Below are positions 53,154 through 60,984 of a DNA stretch of 64,000 nt, piece after piece. The notes beneath the pieces are model-generated. The model was not told the DNA's origin, did not search any database, and saw only the letters and a program-made list of their open reading frames with translations. Made by a program: the position numbers and the translations under genes. Position 1 is the stretch's first letter. Each line of letters begins with the position of its first letter. Origin of the DNA: Motiliproteus sp965230185 (GTDB lineage: Bacteria > Pseudomonadota > Gammaproteobacteria > Pseudomonadales > Balneatricaceae). The DNA is taken from contig OZ245995.1 in the NCBI GenBank assembly GCA_965230185.1, positions 806,001 to 870,000 of the forward strand, written 5' to 3'.

Positions 53154-54167
53154 ATGCAATTCAATGCACTGATCAATAAGCGTAAGCTGGTGACCAGCCT
53201 TGCCACCCTGACTCTGGCGGTGGCGGGGACCATGGCGGGAACCGCGGCGACGGCTGCCGAGAAGTGGGATATGCCCATGGCCTATACCGACTCCAATTTC
53301 CATACCCAGAACGGTAAGTCATTTGCAGAGGCGATCAGTATCGCCACCAGTGGCAAGCTTGAGGTCAGGGTCCATGGTGGCGGCTCGTTGTTCAAGGGCA
53401 GTGAAATCAAGCGTGCCGTTCAGACCGGTCAGGCGCCGATCGGCGAGCGTATTCTCTCCAGTCACGCCAACGAAGATGCGCTGTTCGCCTTCGACTCCGT
53501 GCCTTTCCTGGCCAGTTCTTTCGAAGAGTCAGACAAGCTGTGGCAGGCCGCAAAACCGGAGCTGCAGAAGGTGATGGATAAACACAATCTGGTATTGCTG
53601 TACTCCGTTCCCTGGCCTCCCGGTGGCATCTATGCCAACAAGCCGCTGGAGCGCCTCAGCGATATGGAGGGCGTCAAGTTCCGCTCTTACAACAACGCCA
53701 CCGCCCGCTTTGCCGAGCTGGCCGGTGCGGTACCGGTCCAGGTAGAAGCTTCTGAGCTGAGCCAGGCGCTGTCCACCGGTGTCGCCGAGTCCTTTATGTC
53801 TTCCGGTGCCACCGGCTATGACCGTAAGGTCTGGGAGCATCTGTCTCACCACTATGTGGTTAACGTCTGGCTGCCGCGCAACTACGTGTTTGTGAATAAG
53901 CAGGCCTGGGAAGAGCTGGATGATGACACCCGCAATACCGTTCGTGGTATCGCGCTGATGGCGGAAAAAGCCGGTGCTGCACGTTCCGAGCAGCTGGCCG
54001 GCTGGTACCTGGAGCAGCTGGCCGCCAATGGCATGACCGTTACCGGTGCCGGCGATGCACTGCAGGCCGACTTTAAGGAAGTGGGTAAAACCATGACCGA
54101 AGAGTGGCTGGCGAAAACCGGTGATGCGGGTCGCCGCATCATTGAGGCCTACCAGGCCAGTCTGTAA
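53154..54167 (+). CDS. dctP: TRAP transporter substrate-binding protein DctP
   Basis: A 337-residue periplasmic binding protein with a signal peptide (cleavage near ATAAEKWD). It follows the DctP pattern, with FHTQNGKSFAEAI early, the Arg-containing segment KFRSYNNATARFAEL in the middle and FMSSGATGYD later. DctP delivers organic anions or amino acids to the DctQM pair. The ATG at 53154 is preceded by TGAGGAAT. A terminator-like hairpin follows it, so dctP mRNA may be more abundant than that of dctQM. Confidence 0.92.
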   Translation: MQFNALINKRKLVTSLATLTLAVAGTMAGTAATAAEKWDMPMAYTDSNFHTQNGKSFAEAISIATSGKLEVRVHGGGSLFKGSEIKRAVQTGQAPIGERILSSHANEDALFAFDSVPFLASSFEESDKLWQAAKPELQKVMDKHNLVLLYSVPWPPGGIYANKPLERLSDMEGVKFRSYNNATARFAELAGAVPVQVEASELSQALSTGVAESFMSSGATGYDRKVWEHLSHHYVVNVWLPRNYVFVNKQAWEELDDDTRNTVRGIALMAEKAGAARSEQLAGWYLEQLAANGMTVTGAGDALQADFKEVGKTMTEEWLAKTGDAGRRIIEAYQASL

Positions 54168-54249
54168 GCAACACTGAACGTTTCCGTTCTGTGTTAACCC
54201 TCTGAGTTTGCTGAGCCGTTCCTCAGAACGGCTCCGGATAATCCTCATT

Positions 54250-54280
54250 GCGGAGGCCGTACTTCAGCCTCCGCCTTTTT
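54250..54280 (+). terminator. Intergenic attenuator between dctP and dctQ
   Basis: A perfect 8-bp stem (GCGGAGGC and GCCTCCGC) with a 9-nt loop is followed by CTTTTT. It lies in the 178-bp gap after dctP and before dctQ, so it would reduce transcription of the membrane subunits relative to the binding protein. Confidence 0.8.
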
Positions 54281-54345
54281 CCCGCTCCGGGCCGTGCCGA
54301 GGTGACCCTGTCCCTCTGCCTGCCAGGACAATCCGGGAGCACGGT

Positions 54346-54933
54346 ATGAATTCACAACATAAGCTTTCCGATCTGCAGGCCGCTCAGCCGGCGGTCGCCA
54401 CGCTGGCGCCACCGCTGCTGAGAAGAATGCTGGATCGACTCTATCTGGGCTGCGGCGCCATTGCCGCGCTGTTTCTGGTGGTGCTGCTGGCGATCATTAT
54501 CGCCCAGATGGTCTGCCGCTGGCTGGGCTGGCAGTTCCCCGGCTCGACTAATTACGCGGGCTACTGCATGGCGGCATCCTCGTTCTTCGCGCTGGCCTAT
54601 ACCCTCAACCATAACGCCCATATCCGGGTCACCCTGTTTATCAACGGCCTTAAAGGCGGTAAGCGCTGGCTGGCGGATCTCTGGTGCCTGGGGGTGGCGG
54701 TGTTTCTGTCCGGTTACCTGGCCTATTACGCCTGCAGGAACGTCCAGGTGTCACGAATGATTCACGATATCTCTCAGGGCCAGGATGCGACGCCCCTGTG
54801 GATTCCGCAACTGGCGGTGGCGATTGGTTCGGTGGTTTTCGTCCTGGCGCTGCTGGATCACCTGGTCCGAACGCTGCTCCACCGTGACGACACCTTCGCC
54901 GAAGAGCATCACGTTGAGGGGGAGGAATTTTAG
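54346..54933 (+). CDS. dctQ: TRAP transporter small permease DctQ
   Basis: A 195-residue membrane protein with four hydrophobic segments (about 36-58, 66-88 region, 105-125, 150-170), the DctQ subunit. The segments GGSTNYAGYCMAASSFFALAY-like and HIRVTLFING are typical. The ATG at 54346 follows GGGAGC; upstream open frame is not of this family. It lies after the attenuator and 163 bp before dctM, and works as a complex with DctM. Confidence 0.9.
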   Translation: MNSQHKLSDLQAAQPAVATLAPPLLRRMLDRLYLGCGAIAALFLVVLLAIIIAQMVCRWLGWQFPGSTNYAGYCMAASSFFALAYTLNHNAHIRVTLFINGLKGGKRWLADLWCLGVAVFLSGYLAYYACRNVQVSRMIHDISQGQDATPLWIPQLAVAIGSVVFVLALLDHLVRTLLHRDDTFAEEHHVEGEEF

Positions 54934-55096
54934 TGTCTTCCCAACCAGATTTATTGCTTTTCATGCCGGCTCCTGCAACCCCTGACGGCGTTGCGACTCC
55001 TTGCAACAGCCTGCGCTGTTACGCGTCGTCGCGCCTTGTCAGGAGTCACAGTCGCTCACCAGGAATAACCAACCACCCGGTCGGGAGGACACTGAG

Positions 55097-56410
55097 ATGA
55101 ACGAATTTATCGCCACAGGCATTTTTGTCTTTACACTGTTTTTCCTGCTTGGCAGCGGTGTCTGGATCGGCCTGGCCCTGCTGGGCGTCGCCTTCGTCGG
55201 CATGGAGCTGTTTACCAGCCGTCCGGTCGGTGACGCCATGATCACCACCATCTGGGGGGCCTCCTCTGGCTGGTCGCTGACAGCACTGCCGCTGTTTATC
55301 TGGATGGGTGAAATTCTTTACCGCACCCGGTTGTCGGAGGATATGTTCCGGGGGCTGGCACCCTGGATGTCGCCGCTGCCCGGTCGGCTGCTGCACACCA
55401 ACGTGGTGGGCAGTACCATCTTCGCGGCGGTCTCCGGTTCCTCTGCGGCAACCCTGACCACCGTCGGTAAGATGTCGATTCCGGAGCTGCGTCGTCGTGG
55501 TTATCCCGATTTTATGATCTTCGGTACCCTGGTGGGCTCCGCCACCCTGGGGCTGATGATTCCGCCGTCGCTGACGCTGATCGTCTATGGGGTCACCATT
55601 AACGAGTCGATCTCGAAACTGTTTATGGCCGGCATTCTGCCAGGGCTGACCCTGGCACTGCTGTTTATGGGCTATGTGGCTGCCTGGTCCTTCGTCAAGC
55701 GCAGTCAGGTGCCGGCCGCGGAACCGGCGATGAGCTTCGCCACCCGCTTGCAGGAGTCCCGGTTCCTGATCCCGGTGATTCTGCTGATCCTGCTGGTGAT
55801 CGGTTCGATCTATACCGGTACCGCCACCGCCACCGAGTCCGCGGCCTTCGGGGTAACCGGTGCTCTGGCGCTGGCGCTGGTACAGGGGTCGCTGAACTGG
55901 AAAACCTTCGTGGAGAGTTTGCTGGGTGCCACCCGTACCTCCTGTATGATCGCCCTGATTCTGGCGGGCGCGGCCTTCCTGGCGCTGGCCATGGGCTTTA
56001 CCGGGTTGCCCACGACCGCCGCGGAATTTATCGCTTCGCTGGATCTGTCACCGCTGACGCTGATCCTGGCGCTGATGCTGTTCTACATCGTACTGGGCTG
56101 CTTCCTGGATGGCATCTCTTCGGTGGTGCTGACCATGGCGGTGGTTGAGCCGATGGTACGCCAGGCGGGTATCGACCTGCTGTGGTTCGGTATCTTTATC
56201 GTGGTGGTGGTCGAGATGGCGCAGATTACGCCACCCATCGGCTTCAACCTGTTTGTAATGCAGGGCATGACCAAAAAGCCGATCGGCTATATCGCCAAAA
56301 CCGCATTTCCGATGTTCCTGATAATGGTGCTGATGGTGGGAATCCTGGTCTCCTTCCCGGAGCTGGCCACCTGGCTGCCCGAAAACATGCGTAATGCCCC
56401 CGGCGGCTGA
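55097..56410 (+). CDS. dctM: TRAP transporter large permease DctM
   Basis: A 437-residue membrane protein with about twelve helices, the ion-coupled DctM subunit. Marks include IFAAVSGSSAATLTTVGKMSIPE, the Na+-site-type PPSLTLIVYGV and GCFLDGISSVVLTMAV near the end. GGGAGGA lies before the ATG at 55097. It forms the transporter with DctQ and DctP. Confidence 0.92.
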   Translation: MNEFIATGIFVFTLFFLLGSGVWIGLALLGVAFVGMELFTSRPVGDAMITTIWGASSGWSLTALPLFIWMGEILYRTRLSEDMFRGLAPWMSPLPGRLLHTNVVGSTIFAAVSGSSAATLTTVGKMSIPELRRRGYPDFMIFGTLVGSATLGLMIPPSLTLIVYGVTINESISKLFMAGILPGLTLALLFMGYVAAWSFVKRSQVPAAEPAMSFATRLQESRFLIPVILLILLVIGSIYTGTATATESAAFGVTGALALALVQGSLNWKTFVESLLGATRTSCMIALILAGAAFLALAMGFTGLPTTAAEFIASLDLSPLTLILALMLFYIVLGCFLDGISSVVLTMAVVEPMVRQAGIDLLWFGIFIVVVVEMAQITPPIGFNLFVMQGMTKKPIGYIAKTAFPMFLIMVLMVGILVSFPELATWLPENMRNAPGG

Positions 56411-56566
56411 TCGCCGCGAAGTGCCGCCCCGGCGCGGGTCTCCGGCCCCGTGATCCGGTGTGGCCAGCCTGTATAGCCAAACAACAGAACAAGATTGCGA
56501 CCGCAACGGGATCACTGTGCCTGCCGGACAGGACGGTGGTGCCTGCGCGGTCAGGAGAGATAAGTG

Positions 56567-57856
56567 ATGGAAGCAGAGCAGATCTATTGCGGAGCGCTGT
56601 CGGATAGCGACCGGCAACCGGCCGATGTTACGGTCATAGGCGCCGGTATTATTGGTATCTCCTGTGCCCTGCAGCTGCAGAAAAAAGGGTTGAAGGTTAC
56701 GGTGGTGGATCGTCTGCCACCCGGTGAAGCGACCTCGTTCGGCAATGCCGGGGTGTTTGCCGAGTGCGGCTGCGTGCCCGTTAATCTGCCGGGATTCGCC
56801 TGGAGGGTTCCGGGTATGATGCTGGATCCCCAGGGACCGCTGTCGATCCCCGGCAACTATCTGCTGAAGGCGGCCCCCTGGGGGCTGTCCTTTGTCTGGA
56901 ACAGCCGCACCAGCAAGTTTAACCGGGTGGCTGACGGACTCAGCGCGCTGCTCAGTGACGCGACCGAGCTACATCTTCAGCAGGCCCGGGAGGTCGGTGC
57001 CGAGTGCTGGCTGACCCGCTCCCCTTACTACTATCTGTATCGGGACGAAGCCAACTTCAACAACGATTCGGTAGCCTGGAACGCGCGCCGCCGTCGTGGC
57101 ATCAGCTGGGATATTCTGCAGGGGGACGCTTTCCGGGAGTCTGAACCGGCGGTTTCCGATGAATTTAACTATGCCGTGTCGTTGCATAACCACGGTTTCG
57201 CCCGCAATCCGGAGCAGCTGGTCAAGGCGCTGGCCCGGGGTTTTGTGAATAACGGTGGCCAGGTTCTGCTGCGGGAAGTTCGGGATCTGGAGTTCCATGA
57301 TGGTCGCCCCAGCGGGCTGATTACCCATAAGGAGCGGCTGCCGGTCAACAAGCTGGTGGTGGCGGCCGGAGTCTGGTCCCGTTCGCTGGCGGAGAAGCTG
57401 GATTTCAGGGTGCCGCTGGCCTCGGAGCGCGGCTACCATATTGAGATCAGTGCTCCGGGTATTCAGCTCAACAGTCCGATTATGTTTGCCGATGGTAAGC
57501 TGGTGGCGACGCCGATGACCGACGGTATCCGCTTTGCCGGACTGGTGGAGTTCGGTGATCTCGAGGCTGAACCCAACCGGGAATTCTGTCACCGGCTGCT
57601 GCACCACGCCAGGCGGCTGTTTCCGGAGATCGATACCCGTGAGTACCGGGAGTGGATGGGGCACCGGCCGTCACTGCCGGACTCATTGCCGGTGATCGGC
57701 CGGTCACCGACCCACGGTTCGGTCTGGTACGCCTTTGGTCACCAGCATATGGGGCTGTCGCTGGGGCCGCGGACCGGCCAGCTGATCGCCGACCTGGTGA
57801 CCGGGACTGAGACGCCGATCGATATGGTGCCCTACGAGATCGAGCGATTTCGCTGA
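56567..57856 (+). CDS. D-amino acid dehydrogenase-like FAD oxidoreductase
   Basis: A 429-residue DadA/DAAO-type flavoenzyme. The dinucleotide-binding VIGAGIIGISCALQL is near residue 23-38 and the FAD-contacting C-terminal GHQHMGLSLGPRTGQ is conserved. It should oxidise a D-amino acid (or a related amine) to the imino acid. The ATG at 56567 lies 10 nt after AGGAGA; the alternative GTG is one codon upstream. As the last gene of the RidA-TRAP cluster it would act on the imported substrate, with RidA clearing the imine; the exact amino acid is unknown. Confidence 0.87.
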   Translation: MEAEQIYCGALSDSDRQPADVTVIGAGIIGISCALQLQKKGLKVTVVDRLPPGEATSFGNAGVFAECGCVPVNLPGFAWRVPGMMLDPQGPLSIPGNYLLKAAPWGLSFVWNSRTSKFNRVADGLSALLSDATELHLQQAREVGAECWLTRSPYYYLYRDEANFNNDSVAWNARRRRGISWDILQGDAFRESEPAVSDEFNYAVSLHNHGFARNPEQLVKALARGFVNNGGQVLLREVRDLEFHDGRPSGLITHKERLPVNKLVVAAGVWSRSLAEKLDFRVPLASERGYHIEISAPGIQLNSPIMFADGKLVATPMTDGIRFAGLVEFGDLEAEPNREFCHRLLHHARRLFPEIDTREYREWMGHRPSLPDSLPVIGRSPTHGSVWYAFGHQHMGLSLGPRTGQLIADLVTGTETPIDMVPYEIERFR

Positions 57857-57873
57857 GTGCTGCCGTATGGAGG

Positions 57874-57890
57874 AGGCTCGGAAAGAGCCT
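57874..57890 (+). terminator. Weak hairpin after the FAD dehydrogenase gene
   Basis: A 6-bp stem AGGCTC and GAGCCT with a 5-nt loop, followed by TTCC. It is short and its function is uncertain; it may mark the end of the TRAP cluster. Confidence 0.35.
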
Positions 57891-57988
57891 TTCCGTGGGG
57901 CTGCCATCCTGACGGCTTGCTATTTCGACCGGCCTGATCGAGAATCCTCTGGCTTTGCATTCCCTGAGAACCGTTGCCGAGGATTCCG

Positions 57989-58366
57989 ATGCTGACCAAA
58001 ATTCTGCTGACCGCGCTGGTGATCCTCGGTTGCTACCTGTTTATTCGTTACAAGCGCTCCGTAGTTCAGCAGCAGGGGGCCGCAACACCGATTGCCGAAG
58101 ATACCCTCAGTGCAAACCCGCTGGTGCGCTGGTTTTCGGTGGCACTGCTGATTCTGTCTCTGACGGCAGCGGTGGGATTTTTCATCTACGACTGGAACGA
58201 CAGCCGAACACTGCTGGAGGTGCAGGTGATCAGTCCGCACAGTGGCGATAAGGTGGTCTATCAGGTCTACAAGGGGGATCTGAAGGAGCGCAGTTTTACC
58301 ACCATCCAGGGACAGCAGGTCAGGATCGCCAGCAACGAGCGGCTGGTGGTCGCTGAAAGTCGCTGA
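57989..58366 (+). CDS. Hypothetical inner-membrane protein
   Basis: A 125-residue protein with two membrane segments (about 5-19 and 50-70) and a soluble tail of about 45 residues (about 80-125). The ATG at 57989 follows GAGG with 6 nt spacing; an upstream TTG is less likely. I do not recognise a family and no neighbour hints at a function. It lies after the FAD enzyme and before the broken AraC gene. Confidence 0.6.
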   Translation: MLTKILLTALVILGCYLFIRYKRSVVQQQGAATPIAEDTLSANPLVRWFSVALLILSLTAAVGFFIYDWNDSRTLLEVQVISPHSGDKVVYQVYKGDLKERSFTTIQGQQVRIASNERLVVAESR

Positions 58367-58384
58367 GCCCGCCCCGGTCCCGCC

Positions 58385-59607
58385 ATGGAAAGCTTCCGGA
58401 CCCGTAAAGAGTATGAGCGGCGGATCTGCCTGGCGATGAACTTTATCGCTGACAATCTCAATCGTAACCTGTCTCTGGATGAGATCGCCGCAGAAGCTCA
58501 CTTTCCCGTTTCCATTTTCATCGCCTTTTTTCCGCGCGGGTGGGCGAAACCGTGGCTGAATTCACCCGTCGGCTGCGGCTGGAGAGGGCGGCCATAACCC
58601 TGGTATACCAGCCGCAGCGGTCGATCACCGAGATTGCCATATGCAGCGGCTTCTCCAGCTCCCAGAATTTTGCCCGGGCATTTCGCAGGCAGTTCCAATG
58701 TTCGCCACGAGAGTATCGCCAGCGTCATCCCTTTCAGGTAACTACTGCTGCCAGCACTCCCGAACTGAGGGAACCTGCGAATAAGTCCAGTGTGTTCTCT
58801 GCGGGCTCTGGAACGGCCAGATGCGCGAAAGACAGCGCAGTGAAATGTCTGGACCTTTTCAAGCTGTCTGACAAAGCAGGTGGCCGTTCCAGAGCCCGCC
58901 CTTCGGGGCCTTCAGAGCGACCAGATCTCAGCGTTAACGATTTTCGACAGACAACCAGTATGTCTGTAATCGTTGCCTTGATCTCTGATCACTCTGAAAG
59001 CCAGAGGCGCAAGGGACTTGTTCGCAGGTTCCTCAGCAAGATCGGACACATGGATCACAATAACGGATACGTGCGCTGCTGGCCCTGGGGTCACAATTGG
59101 GACACTTCAGCCGACAGAACAAGGAGTTCCGAAATGAATGTCACCCTGAAGCAACTACCTGATCAGCAGGTCGCCTATCTTCGTCGTATTGGTCCGTATG
59201 GACCGGAGATCGGCCCGTTGTTTGAACGGCTCTGCGGCTGGGCGGGCCCCCGTGGTCTGCTTGCCGACCCGGAGGCGGGGCCGCTGGCGATCTACTGGGA
59301 TAATCCCGAGATGACCGATCCGCACAAGTGCCGATCCGATGCCTGCGTGGTGGTACCGGAAGGCACCGAAGTGGAGGGAGAGATCGGTTTGCAACGGATT
59401 CCCGGCGGACTCTGTGCCCTCTACCGGAGTGAGCTTAAACCCGATGCTTTTCCGCAGGCCTGGGAGGAACTGCTGGCGGGCTGGTTGCCGGACAGTGGTT
59501 ATCAACCGGATGATCGACCCTGTTACGAGATCTATCGGGATACTCCTGACAATCATCCGGACGGCAAGTTTGTCGTTGATCTGTGCATTGCGGTAAAGCC
59601 GTTGTAA
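58385..59607 (+). pseudogene. AraC-GyrI regulator gene with a frameshift and an in-frame MITE
   Basis: An AraC-type helix-turn-helix pair starts at ATG 58385 and reads MNFIADNLNRNLSLDEIAAEAHF. The frame breaks near 58502-58507, where one base is missing in a T/C run; adding one base restores the family sequence HFSRFHFHRLF, which continues into AEFTRRLRLERAAI. The second DNA-binding half (EIAICSGFSSSQNFARAFRRQF) and then the GyrI-like effector domain (YLRRIGPYGPEIG onwards) follow. A 263-bp MITE sits in the linker between them (58770-59032). The GyrI domain may start a separate protein at ATG 59134 behind AGGAG. AraC-GyrI proteins sense small hydrophobic ligands. Confidence 0.85.
58770..59032. 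mobile_element. MITE copy B, 263 bp, inside the AraC-GyrI gene
   Basis: It matches copy A (33664-33926) with about seven differences. Terminal inverted repeats (GGAACCTGCGAA and TTCGCAGGTTCC) and a near-perfect target duplication (TGAG and TCAG, one mismatch) flank it. Internal hairpin arms 58801-58818 and 58882-58899 form a perfect 18-bp repeat (GCGGGCTCTGGAACGGCC). A second, longer imperfect hairpin covers roughly 58908-59002. Element plus 4-bp duplication is 267 bp, divisible by three, and it has no stop in the AraC frame. Confidence 0.87.
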
Positions 59608-59664
59608 CCCCCCCCCCCCCTGCAGTGCTCGCCCGGTTCGGGCACTGCCACTGCCACTGCCACT
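59608..59664. repeat. Run of 13 C and a GCCACT microsatellite
   Basis: Thirteen consecutive C residues (59608-59620) start directly after the TAA at 59605-59607. A short GCCACT-type hexamer repeat of about four units follows at 59641-59664. Both lie between genes and could be length-variable. Confidence 0.8.
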
Positions 59665-59830
59665 GATCCCCCGATCGCTTCCCGTATTCACTGGTCTGTC
59701 ATCAGGGAACCGGGTGCTGTTCTTCCTTCGGGCGTCCAGCCGGCAGCTGTGCATCTGGCGCCTCAGCGGTTAAACAGGGTAAGCTCTCTGTTCTGTTCCC
59801 GTTTCTGTCCGCTCTGATAATCGCCCCGTT

Positions 59831-60244
59831 ATGTTGATTCTGTCCAACAATGTATCCATTCCCGATGAGGAAATTGAGCTTTCGGCGATCCGTGCCCAGG
59901 GGGCCGGCGGCCAGAACGTCAATAAGGTTTCGACGGCTATCCACCTGCGTTTCGATATTCGTCGCTCTTCATTACCCGAGTTTTATAAGGAACGGCTACT
60001 GGCACTGAAGGACCGGCGTATCAGTAACGACGGTGTGCTGGTGATCAAGGCACAGCAATTTCGTACTCAGGAAAAGAATCGGGAAGATGCGCTGAGGCGT
60101 CTGCGTGAGCTGATTCTCGCTGCGATCGTCGTTCAGAAAGCGCGAAAGGCCACAAAGCCAAGCCGCAGCGCTCGTAAAAAACGGATGGACAGCAAGACAA
60201 AACGGGGGCAGGTCAAAGCCCTGAGGGGACGGGTAAGCGACTGA
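59831..60244 (+). CDS. arfB: Alternative ribosome-rescue factor ArfB (YaeJ)
   Basis: A 137-residue peptidyl-tRNA hydrolase that frees stalled ribosomes. The catalytic GGQ motif is in AQGAGGQNVNKVST, and the basic C-terminal tail that enters the empty mRNA channel is present (KKRMDSKTKRGQVKALRGR). It is shorter than release factors 1 and 2, as expected for ArfB. It stands between the broken AraC gene and yciH. Confidence 0.93.
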   Translation: MLILSNNVSIPDEEIELSAIRAQGAGGQNVNKVSTAIHLRFDIRRSSLPEFYKERLLALKDRRISNDGVLVIKAQQFRTQEKNREDALRRLRELILAAIVVQKARKATKPSRSARKKRMDSKTKRGQVKALRGRVSD

Positions 60245-60349
60245 GCAGACTTATTGAGCCGGTTTATGCTGGAGTACCCGGGCCCCAGGCCGTAGAATCC
60301 GATCGTTTCAGGATTCCGCTCAAGTGCCCGAAAAGAGTATCGAATATCC

Positions 60350-60706
60350 ATGGCTAAACAGAAAAACTCAGGTCTCGTCTATTCTACTGAACATGGCCGC
60401 ATGTGCCCCGGTTGTGGGCAGCCCAAAGACGCCTGTATCTGCGGCAGGGAGGAAGTTCCCGACGGTGACGGTATTGTCCGGGTCAGCCGGGAAACCAAAG
60501 GCCGCAAGGGCAAGGGAGTAACCCTGATCGCGGGCGTGGCGCTGACGGCCAGTGAGCTGAAAACCCTGGCGAAGCAGCTGAAACAACGCTGTGGCACCGG
60601 CGGTGCGGTGAAAGATGGCGTGATCGAGATACAGGGCGACCAGCGTGACATTCTGGTTGAGGAACTGAAAAAGCGCGGTTATCAGGTTAAGCGCGCCGGC
60701 GGCTGA
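60350..60706 (+). CDS. yciH: SUI1-family translation factor YciH
   Basis: A 118-residue eIF1/SUI1-like protein that acts in start-site selection. The C-terminal SUI1 domain (about 40-115, KGVTLIAGVAL and LAKQLKQRCGTGGAVKDG) is complete. An N-terminal four-cysteine segment (CPGCGQPKDACIC) is typical of the bacterial branch. It is separate from arfB, with 105 bp between. Confidence 0.93.
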   Translation: MAKQKNSGLVYSTEHGRMCPGCGQPKDACICGREEVPDGDGIVRVSRETKGRKGKGVTLIAGVALTASELKTLAKQLKQRCGTGGAVKDGVIEIQGDQRDILVEELKKRGYQVKRAGG

Positions 60707-60770
60707 GTCTGATCTCCATCAGACCGGCGAGCTGCGAGACGTTTCGGGGTGGAGCCATTGGAGGTCGTTA

Positions 60771-60932
60771 ATGGCCTGGGTTGAACTTATTCCCTTCGGC
60801 TTAATTCTGCTACTGGTTGCGTGGATTTTTCTGCGGCCTTATCCTCATACGGAAGATCGCGATCCGGATTCGTCGTCGAGCGACGGGCCGGAACAGAATC
60901 CCTCCGATCGGGACCGGAGCAGGAAGCGCTGA
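60771..60932 (+). CDS. Small membrane protein, 53 residues
   Basis: ATG at 60771 is preceded by GGAGGT (60760-60765) at a good distance and the frame closes with TGA at 60930-60932. I translated it by hand. Residues 6-22 are a single hydrophobic helix (LIPFGLILLLVAWIFL) and the rest is a charged, serine-rich cytoplasmic tail with a cluster of Asp and Arg. It is close to the protease gene (52 bp) on the same strand and may be a membrane partner; no family is recognised. Confidence 0.65.
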   Translation: MAWVELIPFGLILLLVAWIFLRPYPHTEDRDPDSSSSDGPEQNPSDRDRSRKR

Positions 60933-60984
60933 GTTACCGCAGCGGAGGGAAAATCAGTATCGCTTCGACAGGGAATGAATCAGG

